A stretch of 56,516 bases of DNA from Lachnospiraceae bacterium UBA1766 (GTDB taxonomy: Bacteria > Bacillota > Clostridia > Lachnospirales > Lachnospiraceae), in contig DCGY01000057.1 of NCBI GenBank assembly GCA_002314715.1, positions 1 to 56,516 on the forward strand. Direction: 5' to 3'. Under the pieces are notes generated by a model that saw only the letters and a program-made list of their open reading frames with translations, did not search any database and was not told the origin of the DNA. Positions within the stretch are counted from its first letter, which is position 1, and each line of letters starts with the position of its first letter. Shown one piece after another: positions 1 to 8,399 of this stretch. The position numbers and the translations under genes were made by a program.

Positions 1-416
1 CTAATTTCATGAAATCGGAATTTTATAGCACCTATTATGGCATAACCATTGACGCAACGCAATGGATAATGTATATTAAAAACGCCGTAAACATCAACAA
101 ATTGTCAACGCTTACGGCATCTAATATCTTAGGAAATCTTATTTACAGAAATTGTTTCACACACTCGTTTGTACCTACCACAAGATATATTGTTGTATAC
201 AAATACATATATAATTTTTCTCTCTACTTTTTCTTTCATATTCTCTTCTTTATCAATACAAAATTTAGTAAGCAGGAAGGTGTTCCCTGAGAAACGTTCT
301 ATTCTATGCTAATCCTGCTTTGTGTATTCCTTTATAAAAAAGAAAAATTATTTTGTTGTTTATCATAACAATATTTATCTTGTGGTAATTATGTTTAAGG
401 TTATTATTTCTTGTTC
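1..416. other. Gene-free left edge with two dyads
   Basis: I see no convincing gene here; the open frames lack ribosome sites and have low-complexity composition. Two inverted repeats stand out: GCCGTAA at 84-90 with TTACGGC at 112-118, and AAGCAGGA at 270-277 with TCCTGCTT at 313-320. The second lies just beyond the 3' end of the minus-strand antiporter gene and, read on that strand, contains an inner GTTTC/GGAAC hairpin. It could be a 3' RNA structure or weak terminator. I could not match it to a known riboswitch class. Confidence 0.4.
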
Positions 417-1601
417 CTATAATTTACTTACTTTTTTCGAATTATCCTTATACATCCATTTTAAAAGCAATGGTGTCGCTATGGACGAAAGAATAATTAA
501 CAATATGACTGCAGAAAAATACGACGAATCGATTAGATGAATCGCTAAGCCTTTTTGCGATACAATCAATGCTACTTCTCCTCTGGTCATCATACCCACT
601 CCGGCCTTTAAGGAATCACTTGTATTAAATCCGGCAAGTTTTGCTACCAATCCGCATCCTATAACTTTACAGAACAATGCAACTATCACAAAGAACAAGC
701 TAAAAAGAATCATATCTTTTGTCATTCCCTTTAGATTTGTTTGTAAACCTATATTTGCAAAAAAAATGGGTGCAAATATCATATATGCACTTGTATCTAT
801 TTTCTTTTCAATATAAGGAGCATCATCTACGGATGCCAGCGCTACGCCCATAATGTAAGCTCCGGTAATATCCGCAATCCCAAAGTATTCTTCTGCTATG
901 TATGCCATTAGGAAGCAAAGTGCCAACGAAAAAATCGGAATTCTCTGTGTGTGCGGATATTTTTTATCCAACCATTTCATGATTCGATTAATCAAATAAC
1001 CTAGTACAAAAGCAAAAACAAAAAACATAGTCGTTTTTGTAAAGATCAACCCTAAGGAACCATTATCACCGGAAGCTGCTCCAATGACACAAGTTAAAAC
1101 AATCATTCCAATAACATCGTCAATTATTGCTGCACTTACAATTGTTGTCCCAAGTGTCGTATTAATTTTTCCCAATTCCTGCAATGTTGCTACTGTTATG
1201 GAAACACTTGTAGCAGTCATTATAGTTCCAATAAAAAGTGCTGAATAAAAGCCTGAGCTTCCCGGCGCGTGAAAACCAAAACAACAGGAATATAATAAAG
1301 TTCCACCCAAAAGCGGTACCAACACTCCTACGAGAGCCATCATAAATGCTGTTTTACCGGTTTTTACCAGTTGTTTCAAATCCGTTCCAAGTCCGGTTGA
1401 AAACATCATTAATAACACGCCAATTTCCGCAAAAAGGGATATAGTGTCTTCGCTTTTCATTAGATTTAAAAAACAAGGGCCCAGCAACAGTCCCCCGATA
1501 ATCTCTCCTACTACCTGCGGTGCACCGAACCGTTTACTTAGTATGCCCAAGCTCTTACAAACCAATAATATTATTCCGAATTCCCTTATAAAATCCAACA
1601 T
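417..1601 (-). CDS. CPA2-type cation:proton antiporter
   Basis: A 394-residue, almost wholly hydrophobic protein with about 12 membrane segments, of the NapA/KefB-like monovalent cation:proton antiporter-2 family. It would exchange Na+ or K+ for protons across the inner membrane. The paired acidic motif AIIDDV, near residue 160, is the ion-binding DD signature seen in electrogenic CPA2 members. No C-terminal RCK/TrkA domain is present, so this is the bare transport domain. The ATG is preceded by a GGGGTAGGAG ribosome site. A paralogue of nearly the same length lies at 45725-46900 behind a probable fluoride riboswitch; no comparable leader is visible here. The transported ion cannot be read from the sequence. 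Confidence 0.85.
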   Translation of the reverse strand: MLDFIREFGIILLVCKSLGILSKRFGAPQVVGEIIGGLLLGPCFLNLMKSEDTISLFAEIGVLLMMFSTGLGTDLKQLVKTGKTAFMMALVGVLVPLLGGTLLYSCCFGFHAPGSSGFYSALFIGTIMTATSVSITVATLQELGKINTTLGTTIVSAAIIDDVIGMIVLTCVIGAASGDNGSLGLIFTKTTMFFVFAFVLGYLINRIMKWLDKKYPHTQRIPIFSLALCFLMAYIAEEYFGIADITGAYIMGVALASVDDAPYIEKKIDTSAYMIFAPIFFANIGLQTNLKGMTKDMILFSLFFVIVALFCKVIGCGLVAKLAGFNTSDSLKAGVGMMTRGEVALIVSQKGLAIHLIDSSYFSAVILLIILSSIATPLLLKWMYKDNSKKVSKL

Positions 1602-1659
1602 CGCAATCTCCTACCCCTCAAACAACCTTTCTTCCAGGAATTACATTTTCTTTCCATAG

Positions 1660-1698
1660 AAAAGAGCAGGCACCCTCTATGGAATGCCTACCCTTTTT
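1660..1698 (-). terminator. Weak hairpin terminator after the 49-residue ORF
   Basis: Arms GCAGGCA (66-72 of this region's 1600s) and TGCCTAC (1685-1691) form a 7-bp stem with one wobble. A short T-run follows on the minus strand, and CCCTTTTT follows on the plus strand, so it may act in both directions. It separates the Hsp20 unit from the antiporter gene. Confidence 0.4.
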
Positions 1699-1846
1699 AC
1701 GGTACAGTCATCTCAATTTCATCTACATCCTTCGTTTCACCCTTATGCACTTTAGTGAATGTTGCCTGATACTTCATACCCTGAAGTTCAAAAGATATAA
1801 TATCCTTCTTATTATGTGCCTGAAGTATATAAACCCTATTCTGCAT
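1697..1846 (-). CDS. Small 49-residue protein or gene remnant
   Basis: This short frame begins ATG-CAG-AAT and ends at TAA, giving a hydrophilic, beta-looking peptide ending in DVDEIEMTVP. The composition is ordinary for coding sequence, with Lys/Glu-rich stretches and no odd codons. An in-frame TAA lies three codons before the ATG and there is no ribosome site, so it may be translated poorly or be the surviving C-terminal end of a longer, decayed gene. It lies immediately downstream of Hsp20 on the same strand, so it could be carried on the same transcript. I do not recognise the family. Confidence 0.35.
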   Translation of the reverse strand: MQNRVYILQAHNKKDIISFELQGMKYQATFTKVHKGETKDVDEIEMTVP

Positions 1847-1881
1847 AACAAATTAAATTGGTGTAATTGAATTTATCTACC

Positions 1882-2364
1882 CTATCCTTCAATTGCGATA
1901 TATTTATTATTCGCAATCTCCTTTTGGTCTTTCTTAGGAATTGTAAGATTCAAGATACCATGACGGAAGTTTGCTTTAATATCTTCCACCTTAAGCGTAT
2001 TGCCTACGTAAAAACTTCTTGAACATGATCCGCTGTACCTTTCACGACGGATATAGTTTCCTTTCTTCTTTTCTTCTTCGTTTTCTGCTTCATTTTTTTC
2101 AATGCCTTTTGCCGCACTGATTGTAAGATAACCATTTTCCAATGCGACACTTACCTCATCTTTAACAAAGCCCGGAAGATCCACGGTCATTTCATATTCT
2201 GAATCAGATTCTTTTATATCTGTATTCATCATATTCTTTGCTCTGTGACCATACAGTTTCTTTTCCAGGTTTTTGAATTCATGGTCATTGAATCCACCCC
2301 ACGGATCCTGATAAAAATAATCAAACAAATCAAAGTTGTCATTCAATAAACTCGGTGCTAACAT
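1882..2364 (-). CDS. Hsp20 / alpha-crystallin small heat shock protein
   Basis: A 160-residue ATP-independent holdase chaperone that binds unfolding proteins. The alpha-crystallin domain runs from about residue 45 to 150 and includes the LPGFVKDEVSV strand region and the conserved A-x-x-x-x-GxLxL block near the C-terminus, seen here as ANFRHGILNLTIPK. A charged EKNEAENEEEKKK insertion sits between beta strands, as in clostridial members. The ATG follows GGAGAAAGGAAGG. A near-consensus sigma-A promoter lies about 105 nt upstream. No CIRCE element (the HrcA operator) is visible in the leader, so heat control, if any, comes from something else. Confidence 0.93.
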   Translation of the reverse strand: MLAPSLLNDNFDLFDYFYQDPWGGFNDHEFKNLEKKLYGHRAKNMMNTDIKESDSEYEMTVDLPGFVKDEVSVALENGYLTISAAKGIEKNEAENEEEKKKGNYIRRERYSGSCSRSFYVGNTLKVEDIKANFRHGILNLTIPKKDQKEIANNKYIAIEG

Positions 2365-2475
2365 AAGTCATCCTTCCTTTCTCCATTTAAAATAAGCAAC
2401 CTTTGTTAATTATGAAACTTTGAACCAGGAATGTTTGGAAGCATTTGCAATGTTTCTTTTCTTTGTTCTGCCTTC

Positions 2476-2504
2476 GTTATAGTCCTCTTAATTATATATG
2501 TCAA
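2476..2504 (-). promoter_or_regulatory. Sigma-A promoter of hsp20
   Basis: On the minus strand TTGACA (2499-2504) and TATAAC (2476-2481) are separated by exactly 17 bp. The predicted start is near 2469. Confidence 0.8.
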
Positions 2505-2691
2505 TACACTTGCTCATTAAGAATTTATAACCTTTTTCTAAAGATATTATGATAAGATTTTTGATATTTTTTTATTTCTTAATTTCCTTCATCTTCGATG
2601 AGTCGTACAATTCGCGATTTCTGTAATTGCTTCGTATATGCTCAGTTGAAATCAAATGTCGCCTTCGTCATAGCCTGGTTTTCTTACAAGC

Positions 2692-2730
2692 TATAAAAAA
2701 AGAGTCGGCACTTACTACATGCCGACTCTG
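2692..2730 (-). terminator. Terminator of the parAB operon
   Basis: A perfect 10-bp inverted repeat, AGAGTCGGCA / TGCCGACTCT, with a 9-nt loop. On the minus strand it is followed by seven T residues, a textbook rho-independent terminator just after the partition operon. Confidence 0.93.
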
Positions 2731-2807
2731 AATGACGGATATTCGCAATTTACTATTCTACTTTCACATAAACACATGTTACTCGTTACTTACATTCAGA
2801 ACATTTC

Positions 2808-3245
2808 TTATTTTTTGAACTGACTTATTGCAATCTTTAATAAGGTGTTCAATGTGGTAGAGTATTTCGTTCCGTTCTTTTTACTCATTTCATCAATAAA
2901 CTCATGTACGTCACGATCAATGTAAATACTCTTTTGAACTCCGGTTTCATTTTTTCGAAGAGAGGCTAAAATAGCACTTAAGTCATCCAAAGGCTGCTCT
3001 TCTACTGCCTTTTTTACTTTTGCTTTTTTTTCTACTGTCTTCTCTTCTGCTTTTTCCTGTTTTTCCGGTTTGGTTTTCTCAATTTTTTCTGTTTTTTCTT
3101 CTTTAAGCTCTACAGGCTTTTCTGTTTTCTTTTCCTCTTTTTCCGGAGTAACTACCACTTCCTTATTATTAATAGAAGGAACTGCTTCATCAATGCTTGC
3201 TGCAAAGTCCAATCTTGTCTTCTGCTGTTTCGCTGTTAATGCCAT
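2808..3245 (-). CDS. Ribbon-helix-helix centromere-binding partner of ParA
   Basis: A 145-residue protein that would bind the replicon's centromere and stimulate ParA. Residues 1-30 are a short conserved-looking head. Residues 30-85 are an extreme Lys/Glu-rich, low-complexity linker. The C-terminal 45 residues, from KSIYIDRDVHEFIDEM to the end, fit a ribbon-helix-helix DNA-binding fold of the ParG/omega/ParR type, with a short beta strand followed by two helices. The ATG shares one base with the parA stop (TAATG), so the two are translationally coupled. It is not a classical ParB with a helix-turn-helix and CTPase domain. The binding site is inferred to be the AT-rich repeats at 4020-4500. 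Confidence 0.8.
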   Translation of the reverse strand: MALTAKQQKTRLDFAASIDEAVPSINNKEVVVTPEKEEKKTEKPVELKEEKTEKIEKTKPEKQEKAEEKTVEKKAKVKKAVEEQPLDDLSAILASLRKNETGVQKSIYIDRDVHEFIDEMSKKNGTKYSTTLNTLLKIAISQFKK

Positions 3246-4012
3246 TATTTACGTACCTCCTTTAAAATTTCGTCAGTCAGATCACTATAATCCTGTTCTA
3301 CGGTTGACTTCGGTGCATATTGAGATAATCTCATACATCCTGTGATTGCTTCTTTACATTTTACGCTCTCACGAATCGCTGTCTGGAACACCTTTGTTTG
3401 CATATTTTCAGCATACTTTGGTAAAGTGCTCTCCTCTAAATCCTTTGTTAAGTTCTGATTTTTCTTATATTTGACCTTCAGGATACCAAGAATTGTCAAT
3501 TTCTCGTTATCTTCCTTGAATTCCTGTAAAGTTGAGTAAAAATCACGAAGTCCCTGTATTCCGAATAAATCGCACTCAACGGGAATTACCACTCCATCAC
3601 AAGCCATTAATACATTTCCCAACAATACACCATTGTGGGGAGGCGTATCAAATATCATAAAATCATATTTGTCTTCCAATGCAGCCAGATTTTTCTTAAG
3701 ATGCTTATACATGCCGGGGCCGGGTTTCACCTGGCTGTCTGCATTTTTCAATTCTACATCATTCGGAATAATGTCACCGAATTCTGTTGACTGTATGGTT
3801 TCTTCCGCCGAATATCCGGAAAATATAATATCGTACATTGTAGCACAGTCTTCTGTTTTTGCTCTGTACACTGCTGTCGTATTTCTCTGTGGATCACAAT
3901 CTATCATCAGTACCTTGTATCCCCTTTTTAGAAGCTGGTCCGTCAGGTTCAGTGCTGTGGTAGATTTTCCTATTCCACCTTTAATGTTTGCTGCCGCAAT
4001 TTTAAAAGCCAA
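3245..4012 (-). CDS. parA: ParA partition ATPase
   Basis: A 255-residue ParA/MinD-family ATPase that moves the replicon to daughter cells by nucleoid-dependent patterning. The deviant Walker A motif KGGIGKST is near residue 11, the switch region reads DCDPQRN near residue 39, and the Walker B/FDTPPHNG motif is near residue 120. The length suits a small type Ib ParA without an N-terminal DNA-binding domain, which fits a ribbon-helix-helix partner. It begins with TTG at 4010-4012, placed by the ribosome site GGAGGG just upstream. The operon promoter at 4057-4085 lies inside the repeat region. Confidence 0.95.
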   Translation of the reverse strand: MAFKIAAANIKGGIGKSTTALNLTDQLLKRGYKVLMIDCDPQRNTTAVYRAKTEDCATMYDIIFSGYSAEETIQSTEFGDIIPNDVELKNADSQVKPGPGMYKHLKKNLAALEDKYDFMIFDTPPHNGVLLGNVLMACDGVVIPVECDLFGIQGLRDFYSTLQEFKEDNEKLTILGILKVKYKKNQNLTKDLEESTLPKYAENMQTKVFQTAIRESVKCKEAITGCMRLSQYAPKSTVEQDYSDLTDEILKEVRK

Positions 4013-4019
4013 TTATATC

Positions 4020-4500
4020 CCTCCTATATCACAAATATACTTCCTCATATACTTGTAGTATATTTCCATTATATTTTTTTGTCAATTACTATTATATTAT
4101 TTATGTAGTTTATTTAAATTATATTTCCATTTCAATTATAAGTCAGTTATATTTTATCTATACTTGTTTTAAATTATATTACTTTTGTAGTTCTAGTTAT
4201 ATTATACTTGTGTTATATTTTATCAATATTATAGTTATAGTATATTTTGACTTACTTATTATATTATATCTATAACGCTTTTGTATTTGTTTTCTATTTG
4301 TACAGTATTATATATAGGTTATATCTCCATTATCTCTCGGTTATATATGTATTATAGGTATATTTGTATTATATTTGTGGTATATTTACTTATATTACAC
4401 ATATAGTATATCTTATATTTGTGGTATGGCTCATATTATATTTATAGTATATGTATCACTACCTATCTATTAGAGGTATAGTGTATGGGTAATATATTCA
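4020..4500. repeat. Candidate centromere: AT-rich degenerate repeats
   Basis: About 480 bp of extremely AT-rich DNA holding roughly a dozen copies of a degenerate element of the form RGTTATAT or RGTATATYT, spaced irregularly. Two copies share the longer string TTATATTTGTGGTAT near 4370 and 4415. It abuts parA and carries the parA promoter. Small plasmid partition systems with ribbon-helix-helix partners typically have such an array upstream of the operon, so I infer the parS/parC-type site. The exact unit is uncertain. Confidence 0.6.
4057..4085 (-). promoter_or_regulatory. Promoter of the parA operon
   Basis: On the minus strand TTGACA (4080-4085) and TATACT (4057-4062) are separated by 17 bp. 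The downstream bases contain the dyad TATACTACAAGTATA, which overlaps the -10 box and resembles the centromere repeats. Autorepression by the centromere-binding protein is therefore likely. Confidence 0.75.
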
Positions 4501-5935
4501 AAATACAATTGTATTAGTTTTGTATTTATTTTCACCATGTATCCCAGAACGCTGTATTTTGGCGCATATGGGATTTTGTATCATTTTCGCATACATCTTC
4601 AAAAATAAATATAAAATCGAAAATATGGCCGAAATCGAGCGTTATAAGGCCATATAATCAAAAGAGAGGCCGCAAATGAGCTTTTTGAGCGAAAATTGAT
4701 AAAAAAGTGTAAAATACACATAAAAAAGGTACAAAAAAGTCATAAAAAAATAAAACAAAACGAGCGAAAATATTTCACACGATCTTAAAATTAATTTTTG
4801 ATTTAATCATATCTATCGCGATCCAAAAAGCAACGCAGAAATATGAAATCAAAAAATAGTCATATCAAAATTTACAACTTTGACAAAAGTACAATTAAAA
4901 CGAAAACAAAATATCATCTTTCAAAATATTGTTCCCGAATTGTACTGATGAAAGTGAAACAATCAGGCAACACCCTACGATATGGTCACCAAAAAACATA
5001 CGATCGTAACATATTGGCAGAAGAATAGTACAATCCGGAAAATTTATATAAAAAAAAGTGAATATATCAATTCAAATCAAAAACTATTTTTAATTAAAAT
5101 TTGTAAAAATGGCAAAAAATATTTCTCTTATAATTATATTTTAAAAAGATTGTTAAGGTTCCGAATGTTTTTAAACAATCAGTCATCTCTAAGAAGTGAA
5201 GACATAGTTAAAGAGGATACCTTCTTAAGTGGAGTAGAAGCGTTCACTGTTATAATACAAAGTAGCTCACGTTCATGAGTAAAAACGAAAGTGGAATTCC
5301 AATTAACACTTTATATACAAGTATCGCAGCTTCATATATATTGCCTCCGGGAGTCAAAAGCTTCTTTTTCTTTCACAGCTGCACATCATAGAAATGTAAT
5401 ACAATTTATAATATATGATAGAATGGCGATTCCTATGACAGATATGAAACGAATTATCATGAATACAGCCTAATTCCAAGCCTGGTTCGAGAGCAGGACG
5501 TATCGCGGAATGCGAATGAGCATTGTATATTTCAATAAAATAGAAAAAAGAGATTATACAATATATTATATATAACATACAAATATAATATATTTCTATT
5601 ATAAATCATTAACTTTATGGCTTTGTGAGTTTGCTTCAGAAACATAAGACAATAAACGAATTTATAATAGGCTTCTAATATAAAATATAATATGTTCGCA
5701 ATGTATTACCCGTTGAATTGGCTCAGTTCCTGAAAATAAATCCAACATTATTCCGGGAAAGCCGGAAAAATCAATATAGAATATCCGCTGCAGGATCGGC
5801 CTGTTTTTCCTTCCAAAAACTGTATATAAAATATTAAGAGATTATAGAAGAGTACAACAACAGAAAGGTTCTTTTTGTTGTTTTTATTTAGAATAGGAAA
5901 AATCCCCATAAATAAAGGGTTTTCTGCACATTAAG
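4501..5935. other. Gene-free AT-rich part of the origin region
   Basis: No convincing gene is present. The open frames are short, lack ribosome sites and are Lys/Asn/Ile-rich as expected by chance in AT-rich DNA. One clear dyad is ATATGGCC (4623-4630) with GGCCATAT (4648-4655). The short string GAGCGAAAAT recurs near 4688 and 4761. The position between the centromere and the iterons suggests an unwinding or spacer function. I found no recognisable DnaA box by eye. Confidence 0.45.
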
Positions 5936-6900
5936 GTGGCATAAATGGTTGATAAAGTGGCATTTATGGTGTGTTTTGTGGCAATAATGGTTTGCGTGGT
6001 GGCATATTTGGTTGTCTATGTAAACCAAATATGCCACCTTATTTAACCAAAAACGCCACATCACTATAAAATCGCCTTTTTGTGGCAATTTTGGTTGATC
6101 TGGAATAAAAAAATGGATGAAACATGTACAAGAAACCAAATATGCCACCATATATAGATGTTAAATGTATGATAAGTGGCATATTTGGTGGTTTTGAAAA
6201 GATTTTAAACCAAAAGTGCCACAAATAGCAAGTTTTTTTTCGTTATTCTGTGGCAATAATGGTTTACATGCAAGAAAAAATGCGCCAAAAGCGCCACGAG
6301 ATATAATAAATAAAGAAAAGTGAAATAAAAGTTGCAAAATATATACCATATAAACCATTTTCGCCACGAGAGAACATAAAACCTGAATCATTGTGGCAAT
6401 TTTGGATTTTAGAAGATTGAGAAACCACCAAAATTGCCACGTAAAAAAGGGACTTTTCCGGTTGTTAACCCTTATTTGGAGATAATTTCATATAAAATAT
6501 TGACCGTAATAGTCAAAAGAAAGAGATTGTGTGGCAGTTTTGGTTTAATATCCGTTTCCTACAACCAAAATTGCCACAAATTATGGCTTGAATAATATAT
6601 CGGTGGCATATTTGGTTTACACTCAGAGGAAATAAACCAAAAACGCCACCAAATACCGAAAAAAGAATGAAATATTGTGGCAATTATGGTTGTATAAAAT
6701 TAGAACGCAACCAAAATTGCCACATATCATTCCATATTGAAAGAAAAGCTGGTGAAAAACGGTGGCAAAATTACCGTATTAAATAGAAACCACCAAAATT
6801 GCCACATGATACTTGAAAAAAATATAGAAAAGTGGCGCTTTTGGTTGCAAGGGTGGCAGTTATGGTTTATAATGAACAGCAAGTAAACCAATAATGCCAC
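5936..6900. repeat. Iteron array, about 26 copies in both orientations
   Basis: A 15-bp element of consensus GTGGCNNNNWTGGTT occurs about 26 times in 965 bp. Forward copies start at 5936, 5957, 5978, 5999, 6082, 6176, 6250, 6393, 6531, 6603, 6677, 6762, 6832 and 6853. Reverse copies start at 6023, 6045, 6134, 6208, 6282, 6353, 6426, 6563, 6635, 6709, 6791 and 6886. The first four are tandem with 21-bp periodicity, about two helical turns. After that the copies mostly alternate as inverted pairs. The outer GTGGC and TGGTT are nearly fixed while the centre varies, as expected of Rep binding sites. This is the probable replication origin, directly upstream of rep. Confidence 0.9.
6845..6873 (+). 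promoter_or_regulatory. Promoter of rep with an iteron in its spacer
   Basis: TTGCAA (6845-6850) and TATAAT (6868-6873) are separated by 17 bp, and the spacer contains the complete iteron at 6853-6867. Another iteron overlaps the -35 box (6832-6846), and a reverse copy sits in the leader at 6886-6900. Binding of Rep here would block RNA polymerase. Confidence 0.75.
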
Positions 6901-6923
6901 ATTTAAAGGAAAAGGTGTTTCAA

Positions 6924-8246
6924 ATGAGTGAATACAATTCCAACGGGCTGATTTATCGTAAATCCAATGACCTGGTTACTGCAAAGTATAAGTCTTCCTT
7001 ATTGGAGAATCAGGTTATGGCGATTGCCCTGACAAGAATTGAAGAAAACAAGCGAGATCCGGGCCAGCCATTGGAAGCAAGGTTGTATCCGGGAGAATTG
7101 AAAAAACTGGTAAGTGATCCGGCCCATATTTACAGAGATCTGCAGCGACTTTCAAAGTCCATAACCGGACACTCTATAATTGTAGAAGACGGTAAAGGAA
7201 ATTTTAAAGCCTTTAGTGTCATACCGAATGCAGATTATATTGATGGCGTTCTCGTAATACGATTTAACGACGTGCTGAAGGATCATACCATTTGTATAGA
7301 GAAGAACTATACAAATTATGAGCTTTCCGTAATGACGAGCTTTGAAAAAAATGCTTCCTTCCGTTTATATGAGCTTTTGAAGAAGGAGGCTTACCGAATT
7401 CCCAAGGGTTCTAATGAAGGGGTTCAGGTAGAATACAATCTTTCGGAGCTTCGATTTATTATCGGTGTTGCCAATATAGATGATCCCAGAGTACAGGATG
7501 CAATGACCTACATGGGAAAAAATATTGATTGGGATTATCTGTATAGTCTTTTGGATAAAAGAGGAAAGGTGCATGAAGAATTTCGTGATTTCAACCGTCG
7601 TGTGTTGAAACATGCACAGGGTGAGATGATCGAAAAGAGTGATATTCGTTTTGAATTTGAGACAATCACCAAAAATAAAAAAGTAGCCAAGATACTGTTT
7701 ACCGTATACCGTAACATTCCAATCAATTCCGATGAAGTAAATGAAAGAGTACAGTTTTTGGAGGAGAGAGACAAAATCCGACAGCTGGAAATGCCCATGG
7801 ATATTTATATCGGATTATATGATGAGCTGGTTGGACACAATGGACTGGTAAAGGAAGATATCGATTTGCTGCTGAAAAAATGTGATTTTGATCAGGATTT
7901 GGTGCGCAAATACGTAGAGCTTGCCGACAAACAAAGCCATATTATCAATTATATGGGATGGATTATCAGTGCTATCGAAAACAATTACAATAATATAGAA
8001 GTAATGGATGGTAGTGCGGAGTTGGCAGAAAAAGTACGTGATCTGGATTCGGGATATCAGGCAAGCAAACCGGCACTGGCAGAGAATTTCTGGCAGAAGG
8101 TAAAGACCAACGAGGACTTTGTGGCATTTGAGCAGTTTTTGGAGGACAATGAACTGAATCTGGATATGCTGGAAGCAGCTTATACCGCCCAGGAACGTGG
8201 CAAGATTTATTGTGATTGGAAGTTCCACAGAGAAATCACTTTTTAA
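6924..8246 (+). CDS. Replication initiator, Rep_3/RepB-like
   Basis: A 440-residue initiator that should bind the iterons and open the origin. The N-terminal half, with LLENQVMAIALTRIEEN near residue 30 and ASFRLYELLKKEAYR near residue 145, follows the pattern of the Rep_3 tandem winged-helix proteins. The last 170 residues or so are helical and make it longer than the usual 250-350 residues. I chose the ATG at 6924 because AAAGGAAAAGG lies just upstream. An in-frame ATG at 6894 falls inside an iteron and has no ribosome site. It is transcribed away from the array and probably represses itself through the iteron in its promoter. Confidence 0.85.
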   Translation: MSEYNSNGLIYRKSNDLVTAKYKSSLLENQVMAIALTRIEENKRDPGQPLEARLYPGELKKLVSDPAHIYRDLQRLSKSITGHSIIVEDGKGNFKAFSVIPNADYIDGVLVIRFNDVLKDHTICIEKNYTNYELSVMTSFEKNASFRLYELLKKEAYRIPKGSNEGVQVEYNLSELRFIIGVANIDDPRVQDAMTYMGKNIDWDYLYSLLDKRGKVHEEFRDFNRRVLKHAQGEMIEKSDIRFEFETITKNKKVAKILFTVYRNIPINSDEVNERVQFLEERDKIRQLEMPMDIYIGLYDELVGHNGLVKEDIDLLLKKCDFDQDLVRKYVELADKQSHIINYMGWIISAIENNYNNIEVMDGSAELAEKVRDLDSGYQASKPALAENFWQKVKTNEDFVAFEQFLEDNELNLDMLEAAYTAQERGKIYCDWKFHREITF

Positions 8247-8260
8247 TAGAAGAACGACTT

Positions 8261-8297
8261 ACAAACACGCTGTATGGAGCGTGTTTGTTGTTTTCCA
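8261..8297 (+). terminator. Terminator of rep
   Basis: Perfect 10-bp stem ACAAACACGC / GCGTGTTTGT with an 8-nt loop, followed by TGTTTTCC. It lies 14 bp after the rep stop codon. Confidence 0.85.
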
Positions 8298-8399
8298 TGG
8301 CAAAACAAAATATGACAGAAAAATTGCAAAAATAAGTTTTTAAAAGAAAACATGAAAAAATAATGACTGAATTATTGCAATTTTATTATGAGGGAAAAA

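Larger units (their letters stand above)
2365..2807. other. Intergenic region between Hsp20 and the partition operon
   Basis: This 443-bp stretch holds the Hsp20 promoter (2476-2504), a leader of about 105 nt, and the strong terminator of the partition operon (2692-2730). The AT-rich middle, 2520-2690, shows nothing else I can support. Confidence 0.6.

Noticed and set aside
9..290. 93-residue protein at the left edge
   Set aside because: No ribosome site, no homology pattern, low-complexity AT-rich translation.
270..320. Second fluoride riboswitch near the first antiporter
   Set aside because: It is at the 3' end of that gene, not upstream, and lacks the UGAUG and pseudoknot elements.
2390..2530. 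CIRCE/HrcA operator before hsp20
   Set aside because: The needed TTAGCACTC/GAGTGCTAA halves are absent.
4843..5278. Small proteins in the origin region
   Set aside because: Lys/Asn/Ile-rich frames typical of chance in AT-rich DNA, without ribosome sites and overlapping one another.
5470..5500. tRNA-like GGTTCGAGAGC string
   Set aside because: No acceptor stem or anticodon arm can be formed around it.
5888..6391. Minus-strand ORFs across the iterons
   Set aside because: The frames are created by the repeated iteron sequence itself, which reads as Cys/His-rich peptide.
5936..6900. CRISPR array
   Set aside because: The repeats are only 15 bp, occur in both orientations, have uneven spacing and no unique spacer pattern, and no cas genes are near. 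Iterons explain them better.
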